The notes under the pieces are model-generated. The model was not told the origin of the DNA. It saw only the letters and a program-made list of their open reading frames with translations, and did not search any database. Shown here in pieces: positions 23,353-33,449 of a stretch of 64,000 bases of DNA. The stretch lies in the NCBI GenBank assembly GCA_033439265.1, contig JAVTVX010000012.1, positions 7,119,001-7,183,000 on the forward strand, in the 5' to 3' direction. The number at the start of each line of letters is the position of its first letter. The first letter of the stretch is position 1. This stretch comes from Dillenia suffruticosa (lineage: Eukaryota > Streptophyta > Magnoliopsida > Dilleniales > Dilleniaceae). A program made the position numbers and the translations under genes.

Positions 23353-24935
23353 TGTTGAAAAAAATTTTTTTTGATGATGATTAGAAGTAATGAATTTTGA
23401 TTTTAGATAATTAATTTAAATTAGAAACAAATTAAAATAATTGTTAAAATTGGTTCTAGATGTCCAAGTCGCCTCACTCATATGCATAAGACGACCTATA
23501 AGCATGATTGATAGAAATTTGGTTAAGTCAAAATAGCCAAGACGACCTGAAATTCGACATAAGACGATCTGTTAACTACACCATAGAAAATAGGGCGACT
23601 TGAATCTTCGCATGAGACAATATGAGGAAAGTAAGTCTCAAAAGTTTAAGTCTGCAAAACACCAAGGCGACCGAACCTCTAACACAAGACGACCCGAGAA
23701 AATCATGCCTCAGAAATTTATATCTGCACAAAACCTGAGACGACTTAACATTCTAGTAAGATGACCTAACTATAGCAGTTAAAAAAACAAGTCGCCTCAG
23801 TAAATTTAACAATGCGACCTAATAAAATTAAGCCTCAGAAGTTTGATTCTGCAGTACCTAAAGGCGTTTTAACCTTAAACACAAGATGACCTAATCAATC
23901 CTAGGACGACCCAATTATAAACATAAGACAACTTGAACCTAGAAACAATAACACAGGTCGCCTCCACAAAATGCACAAGACAACTTGACTTATTCATACC
24001 TCAGAAAGAATAGTTTACACAACAAAGGAGACGACCCAATTATACTCACAAAACGACCTAACTAGAGTTCTTAGCATATAAATCATCTTACTCACAAATG
24101 CAAGTCGCCTTGAAAAATGAGAATCAAGGTTGAGGCGACTCATAGTTCCTGAGAAGGCTTATGTCTTGACAAGGCCAATCATGGTGAAGACAAGTCCCTT
24201 TATGTCTTATATTGACAAATGAACATGAACAGTTGTCAAACCAACCCAGAGCTAAGTAAGTCTTTTGACAATCATGTTAAGGCGACTTGACTAATCATCA
24301 AGGCGACCCAAAAATTTAAATTGTAAAGACAAGTCTGCTTATAGTCTCGATAGATCGATCTGCTATCTCTAATGCTCATTTGTTTAGAAAAGTTGGTGCA
24401 TATTTATTGTACTGTTCACCTACTTCACTAAACACTGAAATGCATTCAATGGTGTCTAATGGCTAAACCCTATTGCTCGACTATAAAATTCATTCAAGAA
24501 CAAAGAAGAGAACAACGATCTGTCACGTAACATTTGAAAAACAAATCTCAGAATATCACTCACAAGCCATACTCTTGATTTTATTTAACCTGCACTGTAA
24601 CGAGCATTCTGAAGATTGAAAGCTTTATTTTGCATTTTATTCTCTCTCTACTTGCTGTGTAAAACCAGAATTATATTTTTCTGAATTTGTTCGTAAAGAA
24701 AAAAGAGAAGTATCAGAATATTGTTTTGATTGATCATGTGAAAAATCAAATCAAAGTATTTGAAAAATACTTGTATGGTTCATTAGCACTATCGGAAGCT
24801 ATAAATTGTGTGTGTCAATCTTTATTTGCTTTTTCGTTACTCATTTGTATAAATCAAGTTTTAAATTCCTGTAATTAATCAAAATTTGTTAATAATCTAT
24901 TCACATCCTCTAAATTATTATATTTAGTATTAACA
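23353..24935 (+). repeat. Solo LTR (1.58 kb), probably copia type, inside the MITE target duplication
   Basis: It starts TGTTGAAAAAA and ends AGTATTAACA, with an exact duplication gtgat at 23348-23352 and 24936-24940. A TATA-like ctataaaa near 24480 suggests plus orientation. From 23460 to 24310 it is filled with variants of aagacgacct and aagtcgcct. Open frames in it lack family features. Confidence 0.87.
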
Positions 24936-24943
24936 GTGATAAT

Positions 24944-25170
24944 CAGGCCGCTATATGCTACACCTGAGACCCTAAGCATCATAGTAAAACCAAATATATC
25001 GACACCGGATATAAGTTTATAAGAGACTTCATTGAGAAGGGTGAAGTGATTGTCAAGTATATTTCGATATACAGCATGGTGGCTGACCCCTTCATCAAAT
25101 CAATCGTTAGAGACTCATTTGTAGCACATAGGGAGTCATTGGATTTGGGCATATTTTGATATTTCTCATT
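24944..25170 (+). pseudogene. Copia pol end, RNase H C-terminus (fossil)
   Basis: The plus-strand sequence after the solo LTR carries the end of copia RNase H: KTKYIDTGYKFIRDFI-like text and a YISIYSMVADPFIKSIVRDS-like block. It continues the region interrupted at 22924. Confidence 0.85.
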
Positions 25171-26318
25171 TTGTACTGAATTGATGATGTGATACTTATT
25201 ACATTTATATATGATTTTGTGCATTATTCAGTCACACATGAATTATTTTATTTCTTAAATTATACACTTGTTTTAGATCATATATGATTTGATATGATAA
25301 AAAGATATGTCAGGCAGACGAGGTTGACTCTTTCACACGAGTGACCACCTCCAGCTCTAAGTAAGCAGAAATGAGACGGTTTATAATCGTAAGAGGTATT
25401 GAGAGTGGCCATGCTAGAACACAAGTCGCCTTGATATGTGTTCAGGATGAGATTATATGAGATATGACCGATATGGAAATACCCACATCCATGTTGTATG
25501 TAAGTAGCTGGATTTGAGATCTCGGATATCACTTGCAATTAATGAAATTGTCTATGAAACACTCTCTTTGAGATCTCTGGGTAGAGTTTTATGTTTAGAC
25601 TGAGTCTCATATCTATACAGTATTAGAAAAATCTTACATATGCTCTTTTGAGAGATGAAGGATTAACACTATAGTACGCGTTTCATATAGCATATGAGAA
25701 GACGACTAGGGATAGTGGGAGCTATTATATGAGATGATGATCTGATCATACTCCCTATTCCCACTATGTGAGACCCGAGATCTATTGGGTGGGATCTCAA
25801 ATACCCTTATTACTTTTGGCTATTTCTAGAAGTTTTAGTTTGGTGTTTGCTATTTTAGTATGTTTATTTATGACCCGGAAGATAAATTGAGATCTAAGGG
25901 GTGTGTCTAGAAAATCAACTGAATTGAGATTGATAGATTCGAGTTTAGAAAAAGGAAAACCAATAAGCATTGCATCACTGTGTAGTATTCACTGACCGAT
26001 CTGTTATGTTTATTTATGTTGGGTTTCAACATAAGAATGAATACAGAGTCGAGTATTGATTGGAGATCACTTTCGATGAGAAAAGTGACTCGATAGATGT
26101 AATTGTATTGATTTTGGGGTACAATATGAGTTCTTTTTTATACTAATGATGACTCCTCAATCATCCTAATAGATGTGTCGAGAAGTCTTTGCTTGCAGGT
26201 ATACTCGCCAGTCGCACAACGTGCAATCCTGTATGAAAATCTAGTAGGGTGATGTAAAAGATCGCATGAGATGTGATCTCGTGACGGATGTAAAATGCTC
26301 TCTTGTGCAAGTGAAAGA
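25171..26318 (+). other. Copia 3' untranslated region
   Basis: About 1.15 kb lies between the pol end and the 3' LTR. No coding family is seen. A modest purine run (gcaagtgaaaga) at 26306-26318 directly precedes the LTR and would be the polypurine tract. Confidence 0.55.
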
Positions 26319-26839
26319 TGTTGGTAAATAGTGCCCACGTGGAGCATTTACCATATAGTAAAATAAATATTTGAATTTTAAATTTAAATTTAGAGGTTAA
26401 AGGATAATGGGTAACCACCCATTATCCTTAACCCCCTAACTTCTCTATAAAAGGCACCCACCAATTAACCTACGTGAGTGAAGTTACTTGTTCTTCAATT
26501 TTGAGCATTGAAGGAAGAACATAATTGAGAGAAAACACATATTTTTTTTGGTTCGTGATAAAAAAAAGGGAATTTCTCTAGAGAGAGAAAGATTAACAGA
26601 GGGCTTAAAAAAATTCTAAGTAGGAATTTTCGTGTCATTTTTTTAACCGGATTAAGGGTTGCGGCGTCTTGATATTGTGATGATAGTTCACTACAAAAAA
26701 ATATCATTTTTGCGACGAAATTTAACGACTAATTTTTTTTGTTACAATTTTGTGACGAATTTAGCGACGAAAACTTGTTTACTCGCTATTTCCAACGAAA
26801 TTTCCAACGAAAAAATAATCGTCGCTAATTTCCAACGAA

Positions 26840-28085
26840 TTCGGTTTTTGTCGCTCATTTGCGACGAATTCAGTGATAAATTTTGAATTTGTGGCTAATT
26901 TTGCGACAAATTCGGAATTCGTCGTTGAATTCAGCGACAAATTCGGAATTCGTCGCTAAATTTGAAATATAATAAAATAAAATAAAATATAAAAATATAT
27001 TTTTTATTTAATAATTTTATATTTTATTATTTAATAAATTAATTTAGCGAAGAATTCCGGTTTGTCGCTAATTTGCGACGAATTCAGCGACAAATTTGAA
27101 TTTGTGGCTAATTTTGCGACAAATTCGGAATTCGTCGCTAAATTTGAAATATAATATAATAAAATAAAATATAAATATATATATTTTATTTAATAATTTT
27201 ATATTTTATTATTAAATAAATTAATTTAGCGACGAATTCGGTTTTTGTCGCTAATTTGCGACGAATTCAGCGACAAATTTTGAATTTGTGGCTAATTTTG
27301 CGACAAATTCGGAATTCGTCGCTAAATTTGAAATATAATAAAATATAAAAATATATTTTTTATTTAATAATTTTATATTTTATTATTTAATAAATTAATT
27401 TAGCAACGAATTCGGTTTTTGTCGCTAATTTGCGACGAATTCAGCGACAAATTTGAATTTGTTGCCAATTTTTGCGACAAATTCGGAATTCGTCGCTAAA
27501 TTTGAAATATAATAAAATAAAATAAAATATAAATATATATTTTTTATTTAATAATTTTATATTTTATTATTTAATAAATTAATTTAGCGACGAATTCCGT
27601 TTTGTCGCTAATATGCGACGAATTCAGCGACAAATTTTGAATTTGTGGATAATTTTGTGACAAATTCGGAATTCGTCGCTAAATTTGAAATATAATAAAA
27701 TAAAATAAAATATAAAAATATATTTTTTATTTAATAATTTTATATTTTATTATTTAATAAATTAATTTAGCGACGAATTAGGTTTTTGTCGCTAATTTCC
27801 GACGAATTCAGCGACAAATTTGAATTTGTGGCTAATTTTGCAACAAATTCGGAATTTGTCGCTGAATTCAGCGACTAATTCGGAATTCGTCGCTGAATTC
27901 AGCGACAAATTGGGAATTCGTCGCTAAATTTAAAATATAATTAAATAAAATAAAATATAAATATATATTTATTCTTTAATAATTTTATATTTTATTATTT
28001 AATAAATTAATATAACGACGAATTCGGTTTTTGTTGCTAACTTTGCGACGAATTCCGGATTTCGTCGTTAAATTTGAAATATAAT
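26840..28085. repeat. Tandem array, about 180-bp units, inside the CACTA element
   Basis: Each unit joins a half with gcgacgaattc/gaattcgtcgc inverted words to an AT-rich half (gaaatataataaaataaaat, then tatttaataattttatattt). The landmark tttgaaatataa recurs at 26961, 27143, 27327, 27501, 27684, about 27929 (variant) and 28073. Spacings are about 182, 184, 174, 183, 245 and 144 bp. Confidence 0.93.
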
Positions 28086-28377
28086 TAAATAAAATAAAAT
28101 ATTAATATATATTTATTATTTTTATTTTAAAAAGTTTAAAAAAATTAATCACATTTATTATTTTTAAGTAATATGTTATATTTTATTTTTATTTTATCTT
28201 TTAAAAAAATAGTATTATTATTTTTTTAAATCTTTTATTATTTTATTTTACACTAATATTTTATTATTTTATAATAAATTGTTATTTTATATTGTTTTAT
28301 TATTATTAGAAAAATGTGAAGAAAAGATAATAAGTAAAAAAAAAAAAATTATTACAGATATTAACATTTAGCTTGAT

Positions 28378-28432
28378 GGTTACAGGATCTTAAAGGTTTA
28401 TGGAAGCGCAGGGGTTCGAACCTTGGTGGAAG
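28378..28432 (+). other. tRNA-like (pol III A/B box) segment in the CACTA element
   Basis: The A-box-like tagcttgatgg and the B-box-like ggttcgaacc are about 45 bases apart, as in tRNAs and tRNA-derived SINEs. No cloverleaf can be drawn confidently. A related segment is at 41710-41775 in the second CACTA element. Confidence 0.45.
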
Positions 28433-29270
28433 CAAAGCAAAGGCAATTTTCAAGAATTAAGTGAGGTAGGCACTGTGGGCGCCGGCTCGGGCGGGTGTGC
28501 AGGCGGATGCTTGCTCGGGCGGGCGGGCTGGCTCGGGTTCAGGCGGGACTGCATTATTTTTCATTCATAATTTAGCGACGGATTTTGCGACGAATTTATA
28601 TCCGTCGTTAATTTAGCGACGAATTTTTTTTGTCCATAAATTAGCAACAGATAATTTTTCGTTGCTAAATTTAGAAACGGATAATTTTTTGTCACTAAAT
28701 TCGTCGCTAATAATTCGTCGCTAAATTTAGTGACAAAATTATAAAATTTGTCGCTAAATTTAGCGACGAATAATGTTTTGTCGCTAAATTCGTCACAAGT
28801 TTAGCGACAAAAAATTATCTATCGCTAAATTTAGCGACGAATTTATATTTTCGTCGCTAAAGTTAGCGACGAATTTTATATTTTCGTCGCTAAATTTGTG
28901 ACGGATTTAGCAACAAAAAATTATTCGTCGCTAAATTTAGCGACGAATTTCTTATTTTTCGTCGCTAAATTTTTGCGACGCGTAATTAGCGACGAAAATT
29001 TTTTCGTCGCTAATTTCGTCTCTAACGAATTTAGCGACAAATTTTTATTAAATTTTCGTCGCTAAATTTGTGGCTAAAAACTTGTTTTTTTGTAGTGGTT
29101 CGTTTAACGTGATTATCATCCCGACTGCGAGATCAACGGAGAAAGATATCGTGGTTTCTCGATTTCATGCGTTTTTATTCACTGAGATATATGTTAAACT
29201 TTATTCTTTTTATTATTCCGAAAAATTTTATCATGCTTTCGCTTGCGTGTATATTTAATCTAACAGTTAT

Positions 29271-30119
29271 AAAAATTATATAAGTGAATTAAATCGATTA
29301 TTCTAATTTTGATAATTTTAGATATAATTTAACTGAATACTCATCCCTATCTATTTCACCTATTATTTTCATTTTCACACTGCCCTCCATTTTTTACTTT
29401 CTTTTTAAAATATGGAAAAATAAAAAACGAACTTGTTATAATAAAAGAGAAAAAAATAAAACCACATATATATAAATTATCTTCACTGAAATCAAACAAA
29501 AAAAAAATTATGCACTCACTTTGCGCCAATCGCAACAGAAAAAATTGTAATAGAAAAAAATAAGAAATAGCCGGTGGAGAGAAGAAATGGCTGTTAGATA
29601 CAATGAAAGAGAGGGGGGGTCTTGGACCATGATGTCCAACGGCTAGTTTTTCTTGCCGTTGGAAGATGGTTCAAAGTGCTTTATGGGTGGTGATATTGGG
29701 ACTTCAGTTTGGGATACGTGCTTCATATTTCCAACAGAGATCATGTTTTCCAGAAACCAAGTAAAACAGTCATAGTTTGAAATTGATTTTATTATTTATA
29801 AATAACTTTGTTCTCGTTCTAACGCCAAAAAGATCATAATTTCTTCTAAAGAAATGATTGTAATGTATCATTTGTTTTATTAAAATTCTAGATGATAACG
29901 CTTTCAAACTATACCAAATGTGTAATAAAACTCTTAGCCAATCAAATAGTCATCGGCTTGCGCTAACGCACAAGGTGTCCACAAGATATGCATTGTATTT
30001 TTTCATTGTATAAATATTTATTAAATTTATAATTAACTAAATATTTAAATTAAATTATTATTTAAGTAAATGAAATATATGATGTATATTAACAATAGGG
30101 AAAAAAGTCTAACCACTAG
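29271..30119. other. Host spacer beyond the copia insertion
   Basis: AT-rich DNA with no recognised gene. It would be the upstream side of the ARM-gene relic before the copia insertion. A 24-base stretch near 29512-29535 matches that relic's last exon in about 20 positions on the minus strand, which may be a trace of a second copy. Confidence 0.4.
29635..29663. promoter_or_regulatory. Inverted pair of AACGG (MSA/MYB3R-like) sites
   Basis: The site tccaacggcta fits the plant M-phase-specific activator consensus (YCYAACGGYYA). It faces an inverted near-copy, ttgccgttgga. The 8-bp arms ccaacggc/gccgttgg at 29636-29643 and 29655-29662 could also pair. Function is inferred only. Confidence 0.35.
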
Positions 30120-30980
30120 AATTCTAAAAAATGTCAACGAATGAGATAAAAAAAATTAACAAGAGAGATAAAAAGGTAATAAAAATAAAGCGACGACCAT
30201 CCGTAGGGCAAAAAAAAAACAAAAGAGGAAAAAATTATATAAAAAAATACAATGCACTTAAGAGGAAAAACACAGGTTAAAAAGTAAAAAAAAAGCAAGT
30301 ATATAAATAGAAAAAAATAAAAAAACTATGGTCTAAGAATAAAAAGACAACCATTCGTGGGGTAAAAAAAAATAAAGGGGAAAACTATATTAAAAAAAAG
30401 CAAGTACATAAACAGAAAAAAATAAAAAAAACTATGGTTTAAGAATAAAAAGACAACCATTCGTGGGGTAAAAAAAATAAAGGGAAAAAACTATATTCTA
30501 AAAAGACGAAAACCCCAAGTAAAAAAAAAAAGAAGAAGAAGAAGAAAAAGATTGGGGTAACAAAAACTAAAAAAAAAAAAAGAGAGAGAGAGAAGAGGAG
30601 CCGGGAACTAAATGGATAAGTGGTGCCAAAAAAGGAGGAAAAACTTATGCCAAAAAAATATAACAACTTAAAGGGGAAAAAATTGAGTAGAAAAATAAAA
30701 AGAGTATAGATTTGAATGAAAAAAAAAATGACGATTTAAAAATAAAATGATTACCATCCATGGGGCGAAAAAACTAGAGGAGAAAAAATCTATAATCTAA
30801 AAAAACAAAAAATTTAAGCAAAAAAAGGATCAAAAAATAATTTGAATGAAAAAAAAGGTCTCAAAAATATGGGATAACCATCCAGAGATATTCAAAAAGT
30901 GGTGAAGATTACAATAAATAGTATCGGACTTAAGTTAAAAGAAAAGGCAAAAATATGCAAGGACTTGTACAAAAAAAAAG
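30120..30980. repeat. A-rich degenerate tandem repeat
   Basis: Units contain aaaaagacaaccattcgtggg, then aaa-rich stretches and actatggt(c/t)taag. Two units are nearly identical with a 106-bp period (30325 and 30431). More diverged copies lie near 30190, 30750 and 30880. A further copy lies just past the CACTA element at 44430-44475, so that element inserted within the array. Confidence 0.75.
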
Positions 30981-31164
30981 GGATCCAAACACTATCAGAA
31001 AACACGGTATCCATCGCTAAAGAGTATTAGCGGCTGATTTAGTAACGAAAAAAATCCATCGTAAAAAACAATCCCACTAATTTTTACCGACCGAACGCAC
31101 CCGGCCACCCTCTTGCCCAACCCGCTTGCCCCTTGCTTTAATCTGTTGAAAATGCCTTCAAAAT

Positions 31165-33379
31165 TGTCACACCCCGATTCTCCCGTCGAACACGTAATAA
31201 CCGCCACGTTATCTCGGCATACGGGCATGACCTTCCCATATACCGGGATAGCGCAAGGCATTCCAATTTTTCAATAAATTTTCAAAAACGTAAAACCATC
31301 AAAATAAGAAATCATAAAATCAATACACGTGCAAAGAACCCATCCGGCTCATCCCTGTACATACAAGCATACATCAGTACATATTTGGGGAGGGGTTCCT
31401 GTACATACAATGCATGCAATGTAACATTCGCAGCCATTCCAAAGTTCCACATAATTTACAAACTTAAAATATTTCAACCATCTCAATAAAAGTCCAAATG
31501 TTTCAAATGAGAACAATAAGTTTTGCAAAGATAAATTTTAAATAAAATTGGATACTTTCCATGTGAACCAAGCTTGGATTCCACCAATATTTATCTCAAA
31601 AGATATAACAAGTATCAATTAAATCCAAAAAGAATAGTACAATAGTTTTCCTTCCACGGATGAAACTACATCAAATCTCAAGAGAATAGAATCCACTACC
31701 GATACCTATCCTGGATCACCAAAAGATCTCTTAATCAGCTAATACCAGTCACAATCTATCCTTCCTCTAAAAAGGATTTAAAGGAGCGGTGAGTATTGGG
31801 AACACCCAGTGAGTGAAGTGCAGTACAGTGACATATAACACATAAATGAGGGGTGAGGGTGGTAATGCCAAATACATATATCAATTGTTATTCAATGCAA
31901 TAAATACAATTATTTGCATATAAACAATCATATCAAATTTCCATGACTCAATTATACAGTCCCACGACTTAAATTTTCATTTTCACAAATCTTGGGGTGT
32001 ATCGAAAGCAATCCCCTACGAAGGGCCATTGGTAGGATCCGTGGGGTGCTACCACGTTATCCGGCAGCCTGAGGAGGCTCTCCTACCCGTCTACCACCAA
32101 GCTAAATTAAACAGCCTTAGCCACGCGGCCCCAAACTATCCGGTCCGTGGCAAGACTTAGACTACAATCATTTTTCCCAGCACCATGTTACCAAACTCAA
32201 TTTATCAATCAATGCATGCTCAAATATAAGGTAAAGCAATATTTCATAATTCACATGAGTATCCCAAAGTAACATGGTGCCAAAAAAAATTCAATAATCA
32301 AGTTCAAGAGTCATAGACATTTCAAAATTTCATTTTAGACATATCATCATCACAAAACAATTTTAATTTCCATTTGCAAATTCATTTCAAAACTCAATTT
32401 ATGAATCATAATTGAAAATAGTTTACTCATTCATATGCACATAACCATCCACTCACCTATAGGGAGGGTATTCACTCCATATTTCCACAATTCAGTCCAA
32501 TAAAATCTTACTCCGATCCTCAATTGATTTTTCTAAATCTACAATCATAATTTTATCATCAATTTTATCACATTTGTAGATAAATAACATATGCATTTTA
32601 TTTTCCCACAATTCAAACAATTTAATAACCCTAATCTCTTCTCAAATTCAGGTATCTGCATTCACAATTCTATTTCCATCATTTAGACATCATTTGGACC
32701 CTTCTACCATTTTTATTTCGTTTTGCCCCAAAGTCACTGTTCACAGAATTCCTAGGGTTTGTCTTTCATAATAGATTTCCATCAAATCTATGTAATACAT
32801 TTTAATATAATAATAAAGAAATAAAATCCAAGATTTAGGATAAGAAATTACCTTGATTTTGGAGTTGAATTGCGTTTTGAGTTTGGGTTTCAAGACCCTA
32901 GTTTTTTTTTTTTTTTATTCAAGCAAATTCCTAGGTTTTCTCCCTTCAATCATCCATTCCAAGAGTTATTTGAAGCATTGATGGTTGGTGGGTGCAATTA
33001 AATTGAGAATTATTAAATCTTGGTGGGAGATTGAACAAGAGAGGGAGAAGGAGATGAACACAGAAGCATGAAGAGAGAAAGTTGGGAGCAGGGGAGGAGA
33101 AGAGAAAAAGGAAAGAAGAAGAAAACGAAAGAAAAAGAAAAAGAAAATGAGAGAAAAATGTGAGTAGTGGTGGGATCCACCCCTTTTGTTTTACTTTATT
33201 TTTAAAAGTTCCAATTTCCTCAAGATAGGATGTACTTTGAATCGCAATACGGATATTTTAAATATACCAAAAAAATTCCAATTTAATAACCCAAAATCGG
33301 AAATCAATAAAATTTAAAATTTTCCTTTATATTACAAAATATTTAACACAATTTCTAAAACCGGATTTTCGGTATTACA
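31165..33379 (-). repeat. 3' LTR (2.2 kb) of the Tekay-like element
   Basis: It runs TGTCACACCCCG to GGTATTACA on the plus strand. It aligns with 38131-42896 outside the CACTA insert and keeps the empty CACTA target site at 32945-32947. Confidence 0.92.
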
Positions 33380-33400
33380 ACGCTTAACCCCCTAAAAACA
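33380..33400 (-). other. Polypurine tract of the Tekay-like element
   Basis: The minus strand reads TTTTTAGGGGGTTAAGCGT next to the LTR start TGTAATACC. The same tract type precedes the LTRs at 99 and 62777. Confidence 0.8.
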
Positions 33401-33449
33401 AATTTTGTTCTCGAAATTTCAAAACACAATTTATACATCAAAAAGCTGT

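Larger units (their letters stand above)
26689..29097. mobile_element. Non-autonomous CACTA (En/Spm) transposon in the copia 3' LTR
   Basis: The 2409-bp element begins CACTACAAAAAAA and ends TTTTTTTGTAGTG, a 13-bp CACTA-type terminal inverted repeat. The 3-bp duplication gtt lies at 26686-26688 and 29098-29100. The empty site survives in the other LTR at 9093-9095. Both sides and much of the interior are filled with gcgacgaatt-type words in both orientations. No transposase is present, so mobility would depend on a related autonomous element. Confidence 0.95.
8738..29265 (+). mobile_element. Ty1/copia retrotransposon carrying five nested insertions
   Basis: LTRs of about 525-535 bp net (8738-9259 and 26319-29265, the second holding a CACTA element) flank a copia-order internal region: gag, zinc knuckle, protease, integrase, RT, RNase H. 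The 5-bp target duplication gttat is exact at 8733-8737 and 29266-29270. With the nested elements set aside the copia element is about 7 kb. It is heavily broken, with well over ten interruptions besides the insertions. LTR divergence of roughly 8-10 % by eye makes it one of the older insertions here. Confidence 0.93.
26319..29265 (+). repeat. 3' LTR of the copia element, split by a CACTA insert
   Basis: It starts tgttggtaaatag and ends atctaaca, followed by the gttat duplication. Without the CACTA element and its 3-bp duplication it is about 535 bp. A TATA-like ctataaaaggcaccc lies near 26445-26460. Confidence 0.92.

Noticed and set aside
22924-24935. A single 2-kb hAT transposon with an 8-bp duplication
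   Set aside because: The terminal inverted repeat partner is at 23347, not 24935. The rest has TG...CA ends and its own 5-bp duplication, so two elements explain it better.
26700-29060. Regularly spaced short repeats that look like a CRISPR array
   Set aside because: Spacers are not unique, units contain inverted words, and CACTA ends with a 3-bp duplication bound the whole. It is a eukaryotic transposon.
30439-30666. Phe/Ser-rich minus-strand open frame resembling a membrane protein
   Set aside because: It is the complement of the A-rich repeat array; hydrophobicity comes from poly-T.
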